From Bryobacterales bacterium KBS 96 (GTDB lineage Bacteria; Acidobacteriota; Terriglobia; Bryobacterales; Bryobacteraceae), in contig KB906767.1 in the NCBI GenBank assembly GCA_000381625.1, forward strand, positions 1,094,629-1,158,628: 64,000 bases of DNA, written 5' to 3'. The number at the start of each line of letters is the position of its first letter. Positions within the stretch are counted from its first letter, which is position 1. Below, piece by piece: positions 31,633-42,291 of the stretch. Below the pieces are notes generated by a model. The model had not been told where the DNA came from. It made no database searches and saw nothing but the letters and a program-made list of their open reading frames with translations. Position numbers and translations under genes: made by a program.

Positions 31633-32860
31633 TACTCGTATCGCAGCCCCTCGGCAGGAGCGATGCCGGCGGCATTGCGAGATGGATGCAGCGTTGCAAG
31701 AAAGCTCACCAGCAGCGCCGCGCCTGCCACCCAAAAGCCGTCAATCCAGCGGCTTTGGAAGGGAACATAGCTCAATGCATAAACAGTTTCGTCCAGTTTC
31801 AGCAGATGGTAATGGTTGAAAAACGCGCAGATAGCATACCCGAAAACCAATCCCACGACACACCCCAAACCACCGATAATCATACCTTGCAGTACGAAGA
31901 TTCGCTGGATCTGTTCCCGTCTGGCGCCCATCGACATGAGAATCGCGATGTCGCGATGCTTCTCCATCACCAGCATCACGAGCACAACGAGAATATTGAG
32001 AGCCGCCACCAGTTGAATTAGACCGACCGTAATCACACTCACGATTTTCTCCATCCGGAACGCGTTCAACAGCGGCCGATTTTGCTCCATCCAGGTCGAG
32101 GCCGTCAGTTTCGATCCGATGATTTTGTCCGCTGCGTCAGCGACCTCCGGGGCCTGGAAGATGTCGTCCAGCCGGAGCTCAATGGTGTTTACGACGTCGT
32201 TGAGATCGAGCACGCGCTGCGCCGCCGGCAGATTCACGAACGCCCAGTTCGAATCGATGTCGTACAGACCCGATTCGAAAATGCCCATTACTTTAAAGCG
32301 AAATGCGCTGGGCACTGTTCCGAAAGGCGTGAGCTCGCCCTGGTAGCTGATGACCGTAGCCGGACTGCCGAGCATGAGCCCGGTTTGCTCGGCGAGACGC
32401 GAACCAAGAATAATGCCGCGTACACCCGAAGCGGGGTCGAGACCCTTTATCGAGCCTTGTTTCAAATGCTTTAGAAGTTGTGGAACCGGCGTGCCGTTCG
32501 CCACCGGGATTCCTTTGAGAATGGCGCCGGAACCGAGAATCGGCCCTTTTAGCGCCACTTGTCCGTACAAACCCGGCGTTGCGCTGACGACGTGTGGCAA
32601 CTTCCGCAACTCGGGCATCAGGCGCTCCCAATGCTCAATGCCATAGGCAGGATTTTTTTCGAGAATGCTGACATGCGCCGTGGCGCTGAGCAGGCTTGCC
32701 TGAAGCGTGCTCTGAAAGCCGTCGTTGATGGCGAGCGCAATGATCAGCGCCATGACGCCGGCCGCGATGCCGAGAATCGAAATAACCGTAATGATGGAGA
32801 TGACGGTCTGCTTGCGCTTGGCGCGAAGATAGCGCAGCGCGACAATCCACTCGAACCGGC

Positions 32861-32864
<4 letters not shown>
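31632..32864 (-). CDS. LolC/LolE-type lipoprotein-releasing ABC permease
   Basis: A 410-residue protein: helix 1 at the N-terminus (RKQTVISIITVISILGIAAG), a large periplasmic domain (about 45-265), then three helices with ITVGLIQLVAALNILVVLVM, HRDIAILMSMGARREQIQRI and VLQGMIIGGLGCVVGLVFGY. This is the LolC/E plan; with LolD it releases lipoproteins from the inner membrane. No lolD ATPase gene is adjacent, so LolD must be encoded elsewhere. The start overlaps the lysS stop by 3 nt (ATGA), and its own stop overlaps the next ATG by 1 nt: the three genes are tightly coupled. Confidence 0.93.
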
Positions 32865-34363
<1,499 letters not shown>

Positions 34364-34476
34364 AGGAAAAAACTCCTGGAATGCTCATTATAGAAGGCGC
34401 GGCTACTGAGACTCGTTCCAACCGGCAGCTAAGATAGAAACATTCGTTCGCTTCAAGGAAACGGTATTTCAATTTA

Positions 34477-35838
34477 ATGAACGTCGCCATTATCGGAACC
34501 GGATACGTCGGCCTGACAACGGGCGTATGTCTCGCCTATATCGGACACTCGGTGCTTTGCCTGGATACCGATTTGAGCAAGATCGAAGCGCTGCAAGCGG
34601 GCAAAATTCCCATTTACGAGCCCCATCTCGAAGACCTGCTGGCCGAAGCACAGCGAAATCTGCGGTTCACGACGAGCTATTCGGAGGCCATTCCGGATGC
34701 CGATGTCGTCTTCATCGCCGTCGGAACGCCGCCGACCGCCTCAGGCAGTCCGAATCTGGAGTACCTGTCGCAAGCCGCGCAGAGCATCGGCGAACATCTG
34801 GCCGGTGAATTCACTGTGATCGTCAATAAATCCACTGTGCCCATCGGCAGCGGCAATTGGGTGGGAGCCATCGTGCGGCGGGCGCTCGAACAGCGTCAGG
34901 GACGCAAGGCCAATGGCGCGTTCGGTATCGCCTCGAATCCGGAGTTTCTGAGAGAAGGCGTGGCCATTGGCGACAGCCTCTATCCCGATCGCATTGTAAT
35001 CGGTTCCGATGAAGAGCGCGCGCTCGAAATTCTATATACGCTGTATCGTCCCGTTCTGGATCAGACCTTCCCCGCCCCGGTTTTTGTGCCGCGGCCCGAA
35101 GATAAGGGCGCAGTCCCGCTGGTCTCTACCGATCTCGCTTCGGCGGAGTTGATCAAATATGCGGCGAATGCGTTTCTGGCGCTGAAGATTAGCTTTATTA
35201 ATGAAATCGGCCAACTTGCCGAGCGCGTCGGCGCCGATATTCGCGAGGTGGCCCGGGGCATCGGTCTCGATTCGCGCATTGGCTCGCGTTTTCTGAGCGC
35301 CGGGATCGGCTGGGGCGGTTCGTGTTTCGGGAAAGATACGGCCGCGCTGGTGGCGACGGCGAGCGAGTACGGGCTGAAGATGCCGATCGTCGAAGCCGCA
35401 CGAGAAGTGAATTGCCGGCAGCGGGATCACGTCATCGAAAAACTGCTGCAAGAGTTGAAGATTTTAAAAGGCCGCACCATTGCGCTGCTTGGCCTGGCAT
35501 TTAAACCGAACACGGACGATCTCCGTGAGTCGCCCGCAGTTGAGATCGCCCAGAAACTAATGGTGCGCGGCGCCCGCGTCAAAGCGCACGATCCGATTGC
35601 CATGGATCGCTTCCAGCGCGAGCATTGCCATCTTGGCGTGGAACTGTGCCCGACCGTGGAAGCCACCGTGGAAGAATGCGATGCCGTCGTGCTTGTGACG
35701 GAATGGACCGAATATCGGGAAGTGGACTGGGAGGCTCTTGCGCCCGCGATGAGAAGCCCCGTGATTCTGGACGGCCGCCTGATTCTCGATGGAGATAAGC
35801 TGAGCCGGGCCGGCTTTCGGTATATCGGCATTAATTAG
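34477..35838 (+). CDS. ugd: UDP-glucose 6-dehydrogenase
   Basis: A 453-residue enzyme oxidising UDP-glucose to UDP-glucuronate with two NAD+. Rossmann motif MNVAIIGTGYVGLTTGVCLA, then VFIAVGTPP, VNKSTVPIGSG, ASNPEFLREG, the central helix SAELIKYAANAFLALKISFI, the catalytic Cys in GWGGSCFGKDTAAL, and the C-terminal GLAFKPNTDDLRESPAVEIA. All expected residues are present. The product feeds envelope polysaccharide synthesis. It is single and divergent from lysS. Confidence 0.97.
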   Translation: MNVAIIGTGYVGLTTGVCLAYIGHSVLCLDTDLSKIEALQAGKIPIYEPHLEDLLAEAQRNLRFTTSYSEAIPDADVVFIAVGTPPTASGSPNLEYLSQAAQSIGEHLAGEFTVIVNKSTVPIGSGNWVGAIVRRALEQRQGRKANGAFGIASNPEFLREGVAIGDSLYPDRIVIGSDEERALEILYTLYRPVLDQTFPAPVFVPRPEDKGAVPLVSTDLASAELIKYAANAFLALKISFINEIGQLAERVGADIREVARGIGLDSRIGSRFLSAGIGWGGSCFGKDTAALVATASEYGLKMPIVEAAREVNCRQRDHVIEKLLQELKILKGRTIALLGLAFKPNTDDLRESPAVEIAQKLMVRGARVKAHDPIAMDRFQREHCHLGVELCPTVEATVEECDAVVLVTEWTEYREVDWEALAPAMRSPVILDGRLILDGDKLSRAGFRYIGIN

Positions 35839-35888
35839 CCGAAGTTCGTCAGTCTGAGTCTTGTGCGTTCGGGGAGATCATTGAAACC

Positions 35889-35957
35889 GCTTCCTTAAAG
35901 ACGCCGGAAAAAACGTCCGGTCCCTTATGGTCGCGGTTCGGTGCGGGTACCAACGTT
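35889..35957 (+). repeat. R1 repeat, copy E
   Basis: TTCCTTAAAGACGCCGGAAA, AAACGTCCGGTCCCTTATGG, TCGCGGTTCGGTGCGGGTAC, CAACG. The spacer GCCGGAAAAAAC resembles that of copies A and B. It fills the gap between ugd and the BtuF-like gene; 35958-36020 shows nothing else. Confidence 0.8.
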
Positions 35958-36020
35958 CGGTGAGTAGCGCACCGACGTGCGGCGGCGCCGTTTCTGGGAC
36001 CGTTAGTCACGGGCAACGAT

Positions 36021-36998
36021 TTAATGCGCCGACAATACCTTCGCGGGGAGGGTATCCATTCGCTGCCAACCGGTTCCCTCAAACGTCGCGGGAAAGAGCT
36101 TGTGATGAAGAATCTCACAGAGAATCTGAAAGGATTCGATGATCCGCGGGCCGGGCCGGTTCATGTATTGATTGCCGTCGCACAGATAGACCTGCCCCGT
36201 TCTAACGGCCTTCAGGCGCTCCCAGTCGGGACGCGAGGTCAACCAGCGCATCTCCGCCCGCGTTCGCGCAATATCGAAGCCACACGGCATCGATATAATG
36301 ACGTCGGGATCGGCGGCAACCAAATCGCCCCACGCCAGATAAGGCGAATGTTCACCCGCGGAGCCGAACACCGGCACGGCATTCGCCATAGCGATTAATT
36401 CCGGCATCCAGTTGCCGGCGCACATTAAGGGCTCCAGCCATTCGAGGGCGGCCACTCGCGGCTGCCAGGACGACCGGTGCGCAAAGTTGTGGATCAGGAT
36501 GAGTTCCGATTGAAGGCTCTCCACCAGTTCCTCTCCTTTGGCGGAACAATCGCAAGCCTCGGCAACGCGCAGAACGTCTGCCCAAATATCGGCCAGCGAG
36601 TAGGGTTCGAGAGATATGATCCTTGCATCCACGGTGGTTTGGTCGCGCAGCGCATGCTCCACGTCCTCACGGCTCACGGCGCACACCTTGCATTGCGTCT
36701 GGGTGATAATGTGCGTGGGATTCAGGCTGGCGATCGCGCCGGCATCCACTTCATAGATGCTCGCGGCGGCAGCCACACGGGATGTCACTAATCGATCGAT
36801 TTCCGCGCTGTCGCCGTCGACCGGGATCACGGGTCTTGTGCATACCGGCAATCGTTGGACGCTTTTTGGAAAGTCGCACTCGTGTGAGCGACCGACCTGG
36901 TACTTGCCCAGTCCCAGCGCATGAACGATCTCAGTAGCGCTGGCAATCAGCGGAACAATGCGCACCTCACCACTATAAACGGGAACCCGGCAATTCAA
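36021..36998 (-). CDS. BtuF-like cobalamin/iron-siderophore substrate-binding protein
   Basis: A 325-residue protein of the helical-backbone type (class III) binding family. Start VRIVPLIASATEIVHALGLG, then VGRSHECDFP, AASIYEVDAGAIASLNPTHI, ITQTQCKVCAV, WLEPLMCAGNWMPELI and PDVIISMPCGFDIARTR are the BtuF-type order. No signal peptide or lipobox is visible from TTG 36998 or the in-frame GTG at 36965, which is odd for a periplasmic binding protein; it may be a cytoplasmic relative (a common group in this phylum). No permease or ATPase is adjacent. A strong terminator lies 22 nt upstream of the TTG. Confidence 0.8.
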   Translation of the reverse strand: MNCRVPVYSGEVRIVPLIASATEIVHALGLGKYQVGRSHECDFPKSVQRLPVCTRPVIPVDGDSAEIDRLVTSRVAAAASIYEVDAGAIASLNPTHIITQTQCKVCAVSREDVEHALRDQTTVDARIISLEPYSLADIWADVLRVAEACDCSAKGEELVESLQSELILIHNFAHRSSWQPRVAALEWLEPLMCAGNWMPELIAMANAVPVFGSAGEHSPYLAWGDLVAADPDVIISMPCGFDIARTRAEMRWLTSRPDWERLKAVRTGQVYLCDGNQYMNRPGPRIIESFQILCEILHHKLFPATFEGTGWQRMDTLPAKVLSAH

Positions 36999-37019
36999 TC
37001 TCGAATCACCCTAGAAATG

Positions 37020-37045
37020 AAAAACCGGTCTCGGAGGGAAACCGG
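37020..37045 (-). terminator. Intrinsic terminator/attenuator just upstream of the BtuF-like gene
   Basis: On the minus strand CCGGTTTC and GAGACCGG form an 8-bp stem (one G-U) with a 5-nt loop, immediately followed by TTTTT. It either ends transcripts from the TolC operon, 370 nt upstream, or acts as a regulated attenuator in the BtuF leader, since the gene starts 22 nt downstream. Confidence 0.65.
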
Positions 37046-37335
37046 CTTTCTACGACTCAGGGAACTTGGTCGGGTGGGCTTTGCTGGTTGGATAGGAGTG
37101 AAGTTGGTATTTGGCGAGTTTTCGTTACTGAGGGGGGAAGATGCGGAGCAACCTTTGTTCCCTGAGTTCGGTTCAAGAATTCGTTACGCTCTCCTATGAG
37201 CATGCGTGCTACCAAACTGGATTCCGTTTAAAATCAACCCGATACAAAAAGCCCAGAGCGCCACAAGGAAATTCTTACCTACTTCGTAGGAGAACCGCGC
37301 CGGCGGACGGAAAGGAAGCACTGCCGCCGGGAAAA
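37046..37335 (-). other. Long non-coding leader upstream of the BtuF-like gene
   Basis: No gene is seen between the TolC stop at 37415 and 36998. From a candidate promoter at 37341 a transcript would have about 290 nt before the terminator hairpin. On the minus strand it contains GGGAACAAAGGTTGCTCCGC, then a C-run and TCAGTAACG, and AAGCC just before the hairpin. These loosely recall the conserved pieces of cobalamin riboswitches (GGGAA-GGT, CCCCGC-ACTG, AAGCC-GG-GAGACC), but the match is partial and the order has insertions. A covariance search is needed; the identity as a riboswitch is not claimed. Confidence 0.35.
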
Positions 37336-37340
37336 AATGC

Positions 37341-37346
37341 ATTATA
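37341..37346 (-). promoter_or_regulatory. Candidate -10 element of the BtuF leader
   Basis: TATAAT on the minus strand, 69 nt after the TolC stop codon, in an AT-rich patch (TTGTATAGCTATAATGCATT). A clear -35 at the ideal spacing is not seen. It would start the long leader ahead of the BtuF-like gene. Confidence 0.35.
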
Positions 37347-37414
37347 GCTATACAACTCCACTTTCAGCGAATAAAGGGCTGCAATTCGCGATTCCGGATT
37401 TTACTTTCGCCAGA

Positions 37415-39325
37415 TTATTGCCGAGGTGGAACCGGTGGCGCCGCGGACTGCCGCGCCACGCGTCCGGAAAGGGCTTCATCCAACGAGATGCTATAGACCT
37501 GAAGCGTCGTTCCGAGAACGCGCTCCAGGCCGATCTTCGCGTTGGCATATTGGGCCGCCGCGGCAATCACATTCGACTTGGCAGTCGCCAGGTCGCGTTG
37601 GGTCTGGATCACGTTGTACGTCGTTGAACTGCCCAGTTTGTATTTCTTTTCCTCGGCATCGACCAACTGCTGGTCGAGCGTCTGGCTCTGGACCGCGGCT
37701 TGGTATCGCGAGTGCGCCTGCCGCAGTGAAATCATTTGATTCGAGATGTCAACGGCGACCTGATTTCTGTCCTTGCGCATGTTGATCTCGCTTTGTCTAA
37801 GCTGAAGCTGTTCGATACCGTAGTCGGCCTGGGCAACATCGTTCCGGACATTCTCGTTATAGGAGAGCCCAATATTCTGCGACGGGAAATTTCGCCGGAA
37901 AATCTGCGAAACCGCAGTGCCGAAACCTCCAACATAATAGGAGTCAGGGGGCGGCAGTTCCGCGAAACGCGCACTGTTTACCTGCCCACTCAGGCCTTGA
38001 GCGGATATCGTCGCAAATACTCGCAGTCGGGGCAAGACGCCATTCGCCGTTCCGGTCGCGGATGTCTGAGCATTTTCAAAGTTGATCTGTTCGGCGGCAA
38101 TGTCCTGCCGGGTTCCCAGCGCCTTTTGAACGAGGTTCTGCAACGGCTGCAAATCGATGTTTTGCGGAACGTCGATATTGTCAAGCGTGACGATAGCAAC
38201 GTTGGTCAACAACGGATCGCCGAGACCATTTCTGCTCAACACGTCCTTAAGCTTTACTTCCTGCTGCTGCTCCGCCGCTTGGGAGAAGATCAGATCGCGC
38301 TGACTAGTCGCGAGTTGCGATTCAGCTTGCGTAATATCGAGCGGAGCCATCGTGCCAAGCTGAACTTGCTTTTTGTTGTCCTGGTACAGGCGCTGGGCAA
38401 GATCCAACGCGCCTTGCTTGGCACGGATATCGGCTTGATCGCTGGCAAGTCCCCAGTAGAGGCTCAGCACGTTAGAAACTACGCTGATTACCTGCGATTG
38501 GAACTGCAAGTCCGAAACATTTACGTTTTCTCTGGCGACGCGAATGGTTCGTGAATTCACGGCGATGCCGAACCCGTTCAATAGATTTTGAGACAGGCTC
38601 AGGCTGAGCGCCGGGGCAGAGCTTGGGTTCAAATCGTTGGTAGGAGCGTTCTCGTTCAGGTACCCGTTGTTAAACGCCAGCGTGAGAGATCCGCCGGTCA
38701 AAAATCCCTGGGAGAGAGAGTTGTTGTAAATCCTGCGTTTATCGATCAGCGCCTCGACGCCGCTAAGAAATGGATTGGCCTGCGGCTGGGTCTGGTGTCC
38801 GGCGCCGTAGGTTCCCTGGTAGACAGGATCGAGGTTCTGCGTTACGGGTCCGATCTGCGACACAACGGCGCCTCCGGAGGGGCCCGATCTACCTCCGAAA
38901 TTGCCGCCGTTATTGCCGACGAGACTTGAAGCGCCCTGCACGCCCTGCCCGGCCGTCACGCCAAAATTCGAGTTGGAAACTGTATTCACGCCCTTGAGCG
39001 GTCCCCCGGCTTCAGCGCGTTCGAGCGCCAAGTCAGAAAGAAGTGGATTGTAGCGCTGTACTTCCAGATCGATATTGTTTTCAATTGCAAGCGCAATCGC
39101 GTCCTGCACAGTGAGATAAAGCGTACCGCCGCGAATCAACTGGCTGAGTCGCGAGCTATTAGCTGATCGGATCGGCGGTACGGTCGCGGCCTGATAGGGA
39201 CGCACAAAAATCGGACTTTGGGGACGGTCCACTCGAATGTTCGTCTCGGCGGCGGCAGCGAGCCCGGACGAGACGAATGTCGTGCAGGAGAGGCCGATAG
39301 CCAGCAGCTTGCGAATGCGTGTCAT
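37415..39325 (-). CDS. TolC-family outer-membrane efflux protein (paralog 2)
   Basis: A 636-residue exported protein (leader LLAIGLSCTTFVSSGLAAAA), well above the 450-500 residues usual for TolC. The opening LIRGGTLYLTVQDAIALAIE and NNIDLEVQRYNPLLSDLALE is a TolC helix start; a Gly/Asn/Ser-rich insert (about 115-160) follows. Long coiled-coil helices come later (VLDLAQRLYQDNKKQVQLGT, QSQTLDQQLVDAEEKKYKLG, TYNVIQTQRDLATAKSNVIA). TolC proteins form outer-membrane channels for tripartite pumps. It is 20 nt downstream of a close paralog, and no pump or adaptor gene is adjacent. Confidence 0.92.
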   Translation of the reverse strand: MTRIRKLLAIGLSCTTFVSSGLAAAAETNIRVDRPQSPIFVRPYQAATVPPIRSANSSRLSQLIRGGTLYLTVQDAIALAIENNIDLEVQRYNPLLSDLALERAEAGGPLKGVNTVSNSNFGVTAGQGVQGASSLVGNNGGNFGGRSGPSGGAVVSQIGPVTQNLDPVYQGTYGAGHQTQPQANPFLSGVEALIDKRRIYNNSLSQGFLTGGSLTLAFNNGYLNENAPTNDLNPSSAPALSLSLSQNLLNGFGIAVNSRTIRVARENVNVSDLQFQSQVISVVSNVLSLYWGLASDQADIRAKQGALDLAQRLYQDNKKQVQLGTMAPLDITQAESQLATSQRDLIFSQAAEQQQEVKLKDVLSRNGLGDPLLTNVAIVTLDNIDVPQNIDLQPLQNLVQKALGTRQDIAAEQINFENAQTSATGTANGVLPRLRVFATISAQGLSGQVNSARFAELPPPDSYYVGGFGTAVSQIFRRNFPSQNIGLSYNENVRNDVAQADYGIEQLQLRQSEINMRKDRNQVAVDISNQMISLRQAHSRYQAAVQSQTLDQQLVDAEEKKYKLGSSTTYNVIQTQRDLATAKSNVIAAAAQYANAKIGLERVLGTTLQVYSISLDEALSGRVARQSAAPPVPPRQ

Positions 39326-39345
39326 GCGTGCTTGTTCAGCCTCCT

Positions 39346-41268
39346 TTACTGATTCCCCTGGTTCTTCGGGATTGCCGGTTTATTTTGCTCGGGCGCCGTC
39401 GGCAAGTTCGCCGGGATGGCGGACTGGCGGGAAACACGGCCTTTAACGGCCTCCGAGATGGAGACATTGTTGACGTCGAGAGTTCGTCCAAGGGCCACGT
39501 CTAATGCAATCTTGGCGTGAACGTACGTTGCTTGTGCCTGTACTTCGTTTCCTTGCGCGGTGGCGAGATCGCGCTGATCCTGAATGACCTGGTACACGGT
39601 GGATGCGCCGAGGGAGTATTTCTTTTGCTCGGCATCGAGCGTTTGCTGCTGCAGGATACGAGCCTTCACGGCTGCCTCGTAGCCAGCGCGCGCCTGCTCG
39701 ATCCCGATCACTGCATTGCGTACATCGACGCGAATTGAATTCTCAGCTTTCTGTAACTGCAACTGGCTCTGCCGCAAACTGAGCTGGTCTGTAACATAGT
39801 CGGCCTGCGCCTGCCTATTGCGAAGAGGAATGTTTAAGGAAATGCCCGCCGAATACGATGGGAAATTACGCCGGAAGATCTGCGCGATCCCGGTTCCATA
39901 GCCGCCGATAAAATACGGATCGGGGGCTCCGCGAGTATAAGGGGTAATTTGAGGCCGGCCGTTCAGGCCGTTGTTCGTGAGCTCGGCGAAAGCTTGCAGC
40001 GTCGGGCGCAAGGCATTTCTGGTGCCGTCCATATTGATTTTCTGGCTGTCGATATTGATTTTGTTCTGCTGAATTTCCGGCCGGTTGCTCATCGCTTCAT
40101 CCACCATCTGCGGCAGTGGCTGCAGGCTCTCCTTGGACGGAATTGCGATGGGGTCCAGCGGGACAATCCGAACTTCGGAAATCGACGGGCTCGCCACGCC
40201 ATTCTTGCTGAGAGAATTTTTCAGAATCGTCTCCTGCTGAAGGACGTTTGTCTCGGCAACCAGCAGATTCTGCTGGTCGGTTGCGACTTCGGCTTCGGCG
40301 CGCGTCACCTCAATGGGCGCGAGCGTCCCGATCGCAACCTGCTTTTTGTTGTCCTCGTAGAGCCTCTGCGCGGCATCGAGCGCCTGCTGCGCAACGCGGA
40401 CATTCTCGTCAAAAGCCACCAGATCCCAGTACACATTCAGCACGCCCGAAATCGTTGTGATGAGCTGTTGTTTGAACTGTAGATCCGAAATCTTCATGTT
40501 GTTTTTTGCTACTCGAATATTCCGGTTATTCACAGCAAATCCGAAGCCTTGCAGCAGGTTCTGAGTGATCGTAAAATCAAGCGATGAACTGGTCGACGGG
40601 TTCAGAACGTTCGTGAGAACGTTTTGATTCGTCACGTTGTTATTGAACGACAAGCTGAAGTTTGTGCCCGATGTGAATCCTTGGGAATAGTTCACATCGT
40701 AGGTCTGGGAATTTGTCTGGACCGCATTGACAATCGTCTGGAACGTGTTGCTTGTCGGGAAGGTCGCGTGTCCCCACACCAGCGTCGTGCCGATACTCGG
40801 ATCGAGATTCGGCAATGCCGGACCGATAGAGGAAACGACGCCTCCGCCGGAAGTTGTGGCGACACTCGTTGAAATGGTGGTGACGTTCTGAACGCCCGTC
40901 GCGCTTACACTGGCGGGAGCCGCTGCAAGCGGCGTGCTCACGTCCCGAAGAAAGCCGCCGCCCTTCGCGCGGCGAATGATCTCCTGTTGCAAAAACGGCC
41001 CGTAACGTTGAACTTCAATATCGAGATTGTTCTCGATAGCTAGCGCCACGACATCCTGGGCCGAAAGGTAGAGCTTTCCCGCCCGAATCAATTCCTCCAG
41101 CCGGTTGGAGTTGCTCAAGTCGACAGGCGAGACGGTCCGCTGCCGGTAAGGACGGAGAAGAGACCAACCTCCGGCGGGTTGGATGGAGATTGAATTCTGA
41201 GCAGTGCCATTGACGCAAAGAATCAGGAAAACGCCCAAAAGGGATAGCGGTACTTGGCTTCGTCTCAT
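39346..41268 (-). CDS. TolC-family outer-membrane efflux protein (paralog 1)
   Basis: A 640-residue exported protein (leader VPLSLLGVFLILCVNGTAQN). It matches the gene at 37415 block by block: LIRAGKLYLSAQDVVALAIE, NNLDIEVQRYGPFLQQEI, DAAQRLYEDNKKQVAIGTLA, ILQQQTLDAEQKKYSLGAST, VYQVIQDQRDLATAQGNEVQ. It also has a Ser/Thr/Val-rich insert near 115-150. The two arose by tandem duplication and then diverged. It is the first gene of the pair; the promoter must be in 41269-41596, where I see no other feature. Confidence 0.92.
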   Translation of the reverse strand: MRRSQVPLSLLGVFLILCVNGTAQNSISIQPAGGWSLLRPYRQRTVSPVDLSNSNRLEELIRAGKLYLSAQDVVALAIENNLDIEVQRYGPFLQQEIIRRAKGGGFLRDVSTPLAAAPASVSATGVQNVTTISTSVATTSGGGVVSSIGPALPNLDPSIGTTLVWGHATFPTSNTFQTIVNAVQTNSQTYDVNYSQGFTSGTNFSLSFNNNVTNQNVLTNVLNPSTSSSLDFTITQNLLQGFGFAVNNRNIRVAKNNMKISDLQFKQQLITTISGVLNVYWDLVAFDENVRVAQQALDAAQRLYEDNKKQVAIGTLAPIEVTRAEAEVATDQQNLLVAETNVLQQETILKNSLSKNGVASPSISEVRIVPLDPIAIPSKESLQPLPQMVDEAMSNRPEIQQNKINIDSQKINMDGTRNALRPTLQAFAELTNNGLNGRPQITPYTRGAPDPYFIGGYGTGIAQIFRRNFPSYSAGISLNIPLRNRQAQADYVTDQLSLRQSQLQLQKAENSIRVDVRNAVIGIEQARAGYEAAVKARILQQQTLDAEQKKYSLGASTVYQVIQDQRDLATAQGNEVQAQATYVHAKIALDVALGRTLDVNNVSISEAVKGRVSRQSAIPANLPTAPEQNKPAIPKNQGNQ

Positions 41269-41596
41269 CGATATATAAGTTCAGGACCCTCACGTGCACA
41301 CCGGCCCATTGCAATAGTAAACGAGCAAGCAAAGGGTCTGGTTCCGGCTTTCTCATCGTAACGCAGCGGTTTAGGCGCCTTGATGCAGTGCTTAAAAACG
41401 TGTTTTGTCTTCGTAATGGTTAGCAAAATGGCGCCCAAAGCGACACACGGAGCTAAGTTGTTCATTCTCAGGTCGCCTGGGCGCCGGACAACCCGGCCAG
41501 AAAACGTGTTCGTGTTCGAAAGTGGGACAGTTGTGGTCAGGATCGAGGCAAGTTCCTCATGGCCTTGAAATCCGCCGGCTTGGTATCCTGCGACTG
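41269..41596. other. Intergenic region without recognised gene
   Basis: This 328-nt stretch separates the divergent TolC pair and pyrE. It must hold both promoters. I see no repeat copy, no long hairpin with a T-tract and no convincing open frame. Confidence 0.6.
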
Positions 41597-42181
41597 ATGA
41601 GCACACCGGTTATGGAGCTGTTTGAACGTACGGGGGCGTATTTGCGCGGCCATTTTCGTTTAACCAGCGGCCTGCATAGCGGGGAATATCTACAGTGCGC
41701 GAAGGTGCTGGCCTATCCAGCCTTTGCCGAAGAACTTGGCCGCAAACTCGCGGATAAATTGCGAACGGCAGTTGATGGCAACGTCGATGTCGTGCTCGCT
41801 CCGGCACTCGGCGGCCTGATCATCGGTCACGAAGTCGCTCGCGCATTCAACGTGCCCTTTCTGTTTGCGGAACGGGATTCGGCTACTGGACACATGACGC
41901 TCCGCCGTGGATTTGAAATACAGCCCGGACAGAGGGCCATTGTCATCGAGGATGTAGTGACCACCGGCGGAAGCTCTCGAGAGGTAATTGAGACGGTGCG
42001 CGCCGCGGGCGGCACGGTTCTGGCGGCCGGTTCCATCATCGATCGCAGTAACGGCCGCGCCGATCTTGGCGTTCCGCGAGTGGCGCTTGAACAGATGGAC
42101 GTCGTGAGCTACGCTCCGGAAGATTGCGAACTCTGCAAGCAGGGGCAGCCTGTCGTGAAACCCGGATCGCGGAAGGGTTAG
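41597..42181 (+). CDS. pyrE: Orotate phosphoribosyltransferase
   Basis: A 194-residue enzyme of the pyrimidine pathway that joins orotate and PRPP to give OMP. ATG 41597 is chosen because it gives the normal length; the frame opens at 41522. Motifs: FRLTSGLHSGEYLQCAKVLA, LAPALGGLIIGHEVARAFNV, the PRPP-binding IVIEDVVTTGGSSREVIETV, and a C-terminal CELCKQGQPVVKPGSRKG, which marks the type with a Cys-x-x-Cys tail. It lies 82 nt upstream of truA on the same strand. Confidence 0.95.
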   Translation: MSTPVMELFERTGAYLRGHFRLTSGLHSGEYLQCAKVLAYPAFAEELGRKLADKLRTAVDGNVDVVLAPALGGLIIGHEVARAFNVPFLFAERDSATGHMTLRRGFEIQPGQRAIVIEDVVTTGGSSREVIETVRAAGGTVLAAGSIIDRSNGRADLGVPRVALEQMDVVSYAPEDCELCKQGQPVVKPGSRKG

Positions 42182-42207
42182 CGCCTGAGCGCCGGCAACC
42201 GTGGGCG

Positions 42208-42291
42208 GCCCAACAACGAAGCCTGAACAGATTGAAGCGAACCGTTGCGCATTGCGGTCTGCGATGCGCCGGCTCCGTTTCCAAGTCGCGT
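42208..42291. repeat. R2-like repeat fragment overlapping the truA start
   Basis: CAACAACGAAGCCTGAACAG, then ATTGAAGCGAACCG, then GCGATGCGCCGGCTCCGTTT resembles the interior and right arm of the 27786 copy (GAACAGATCGAAGCGAACCG; CTCCCGGCTCAGTTT). Part of it lies inside the first codons of truA, so the start ATG at 42264 falls in repeat-like sequence. Confidence 0.5.
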
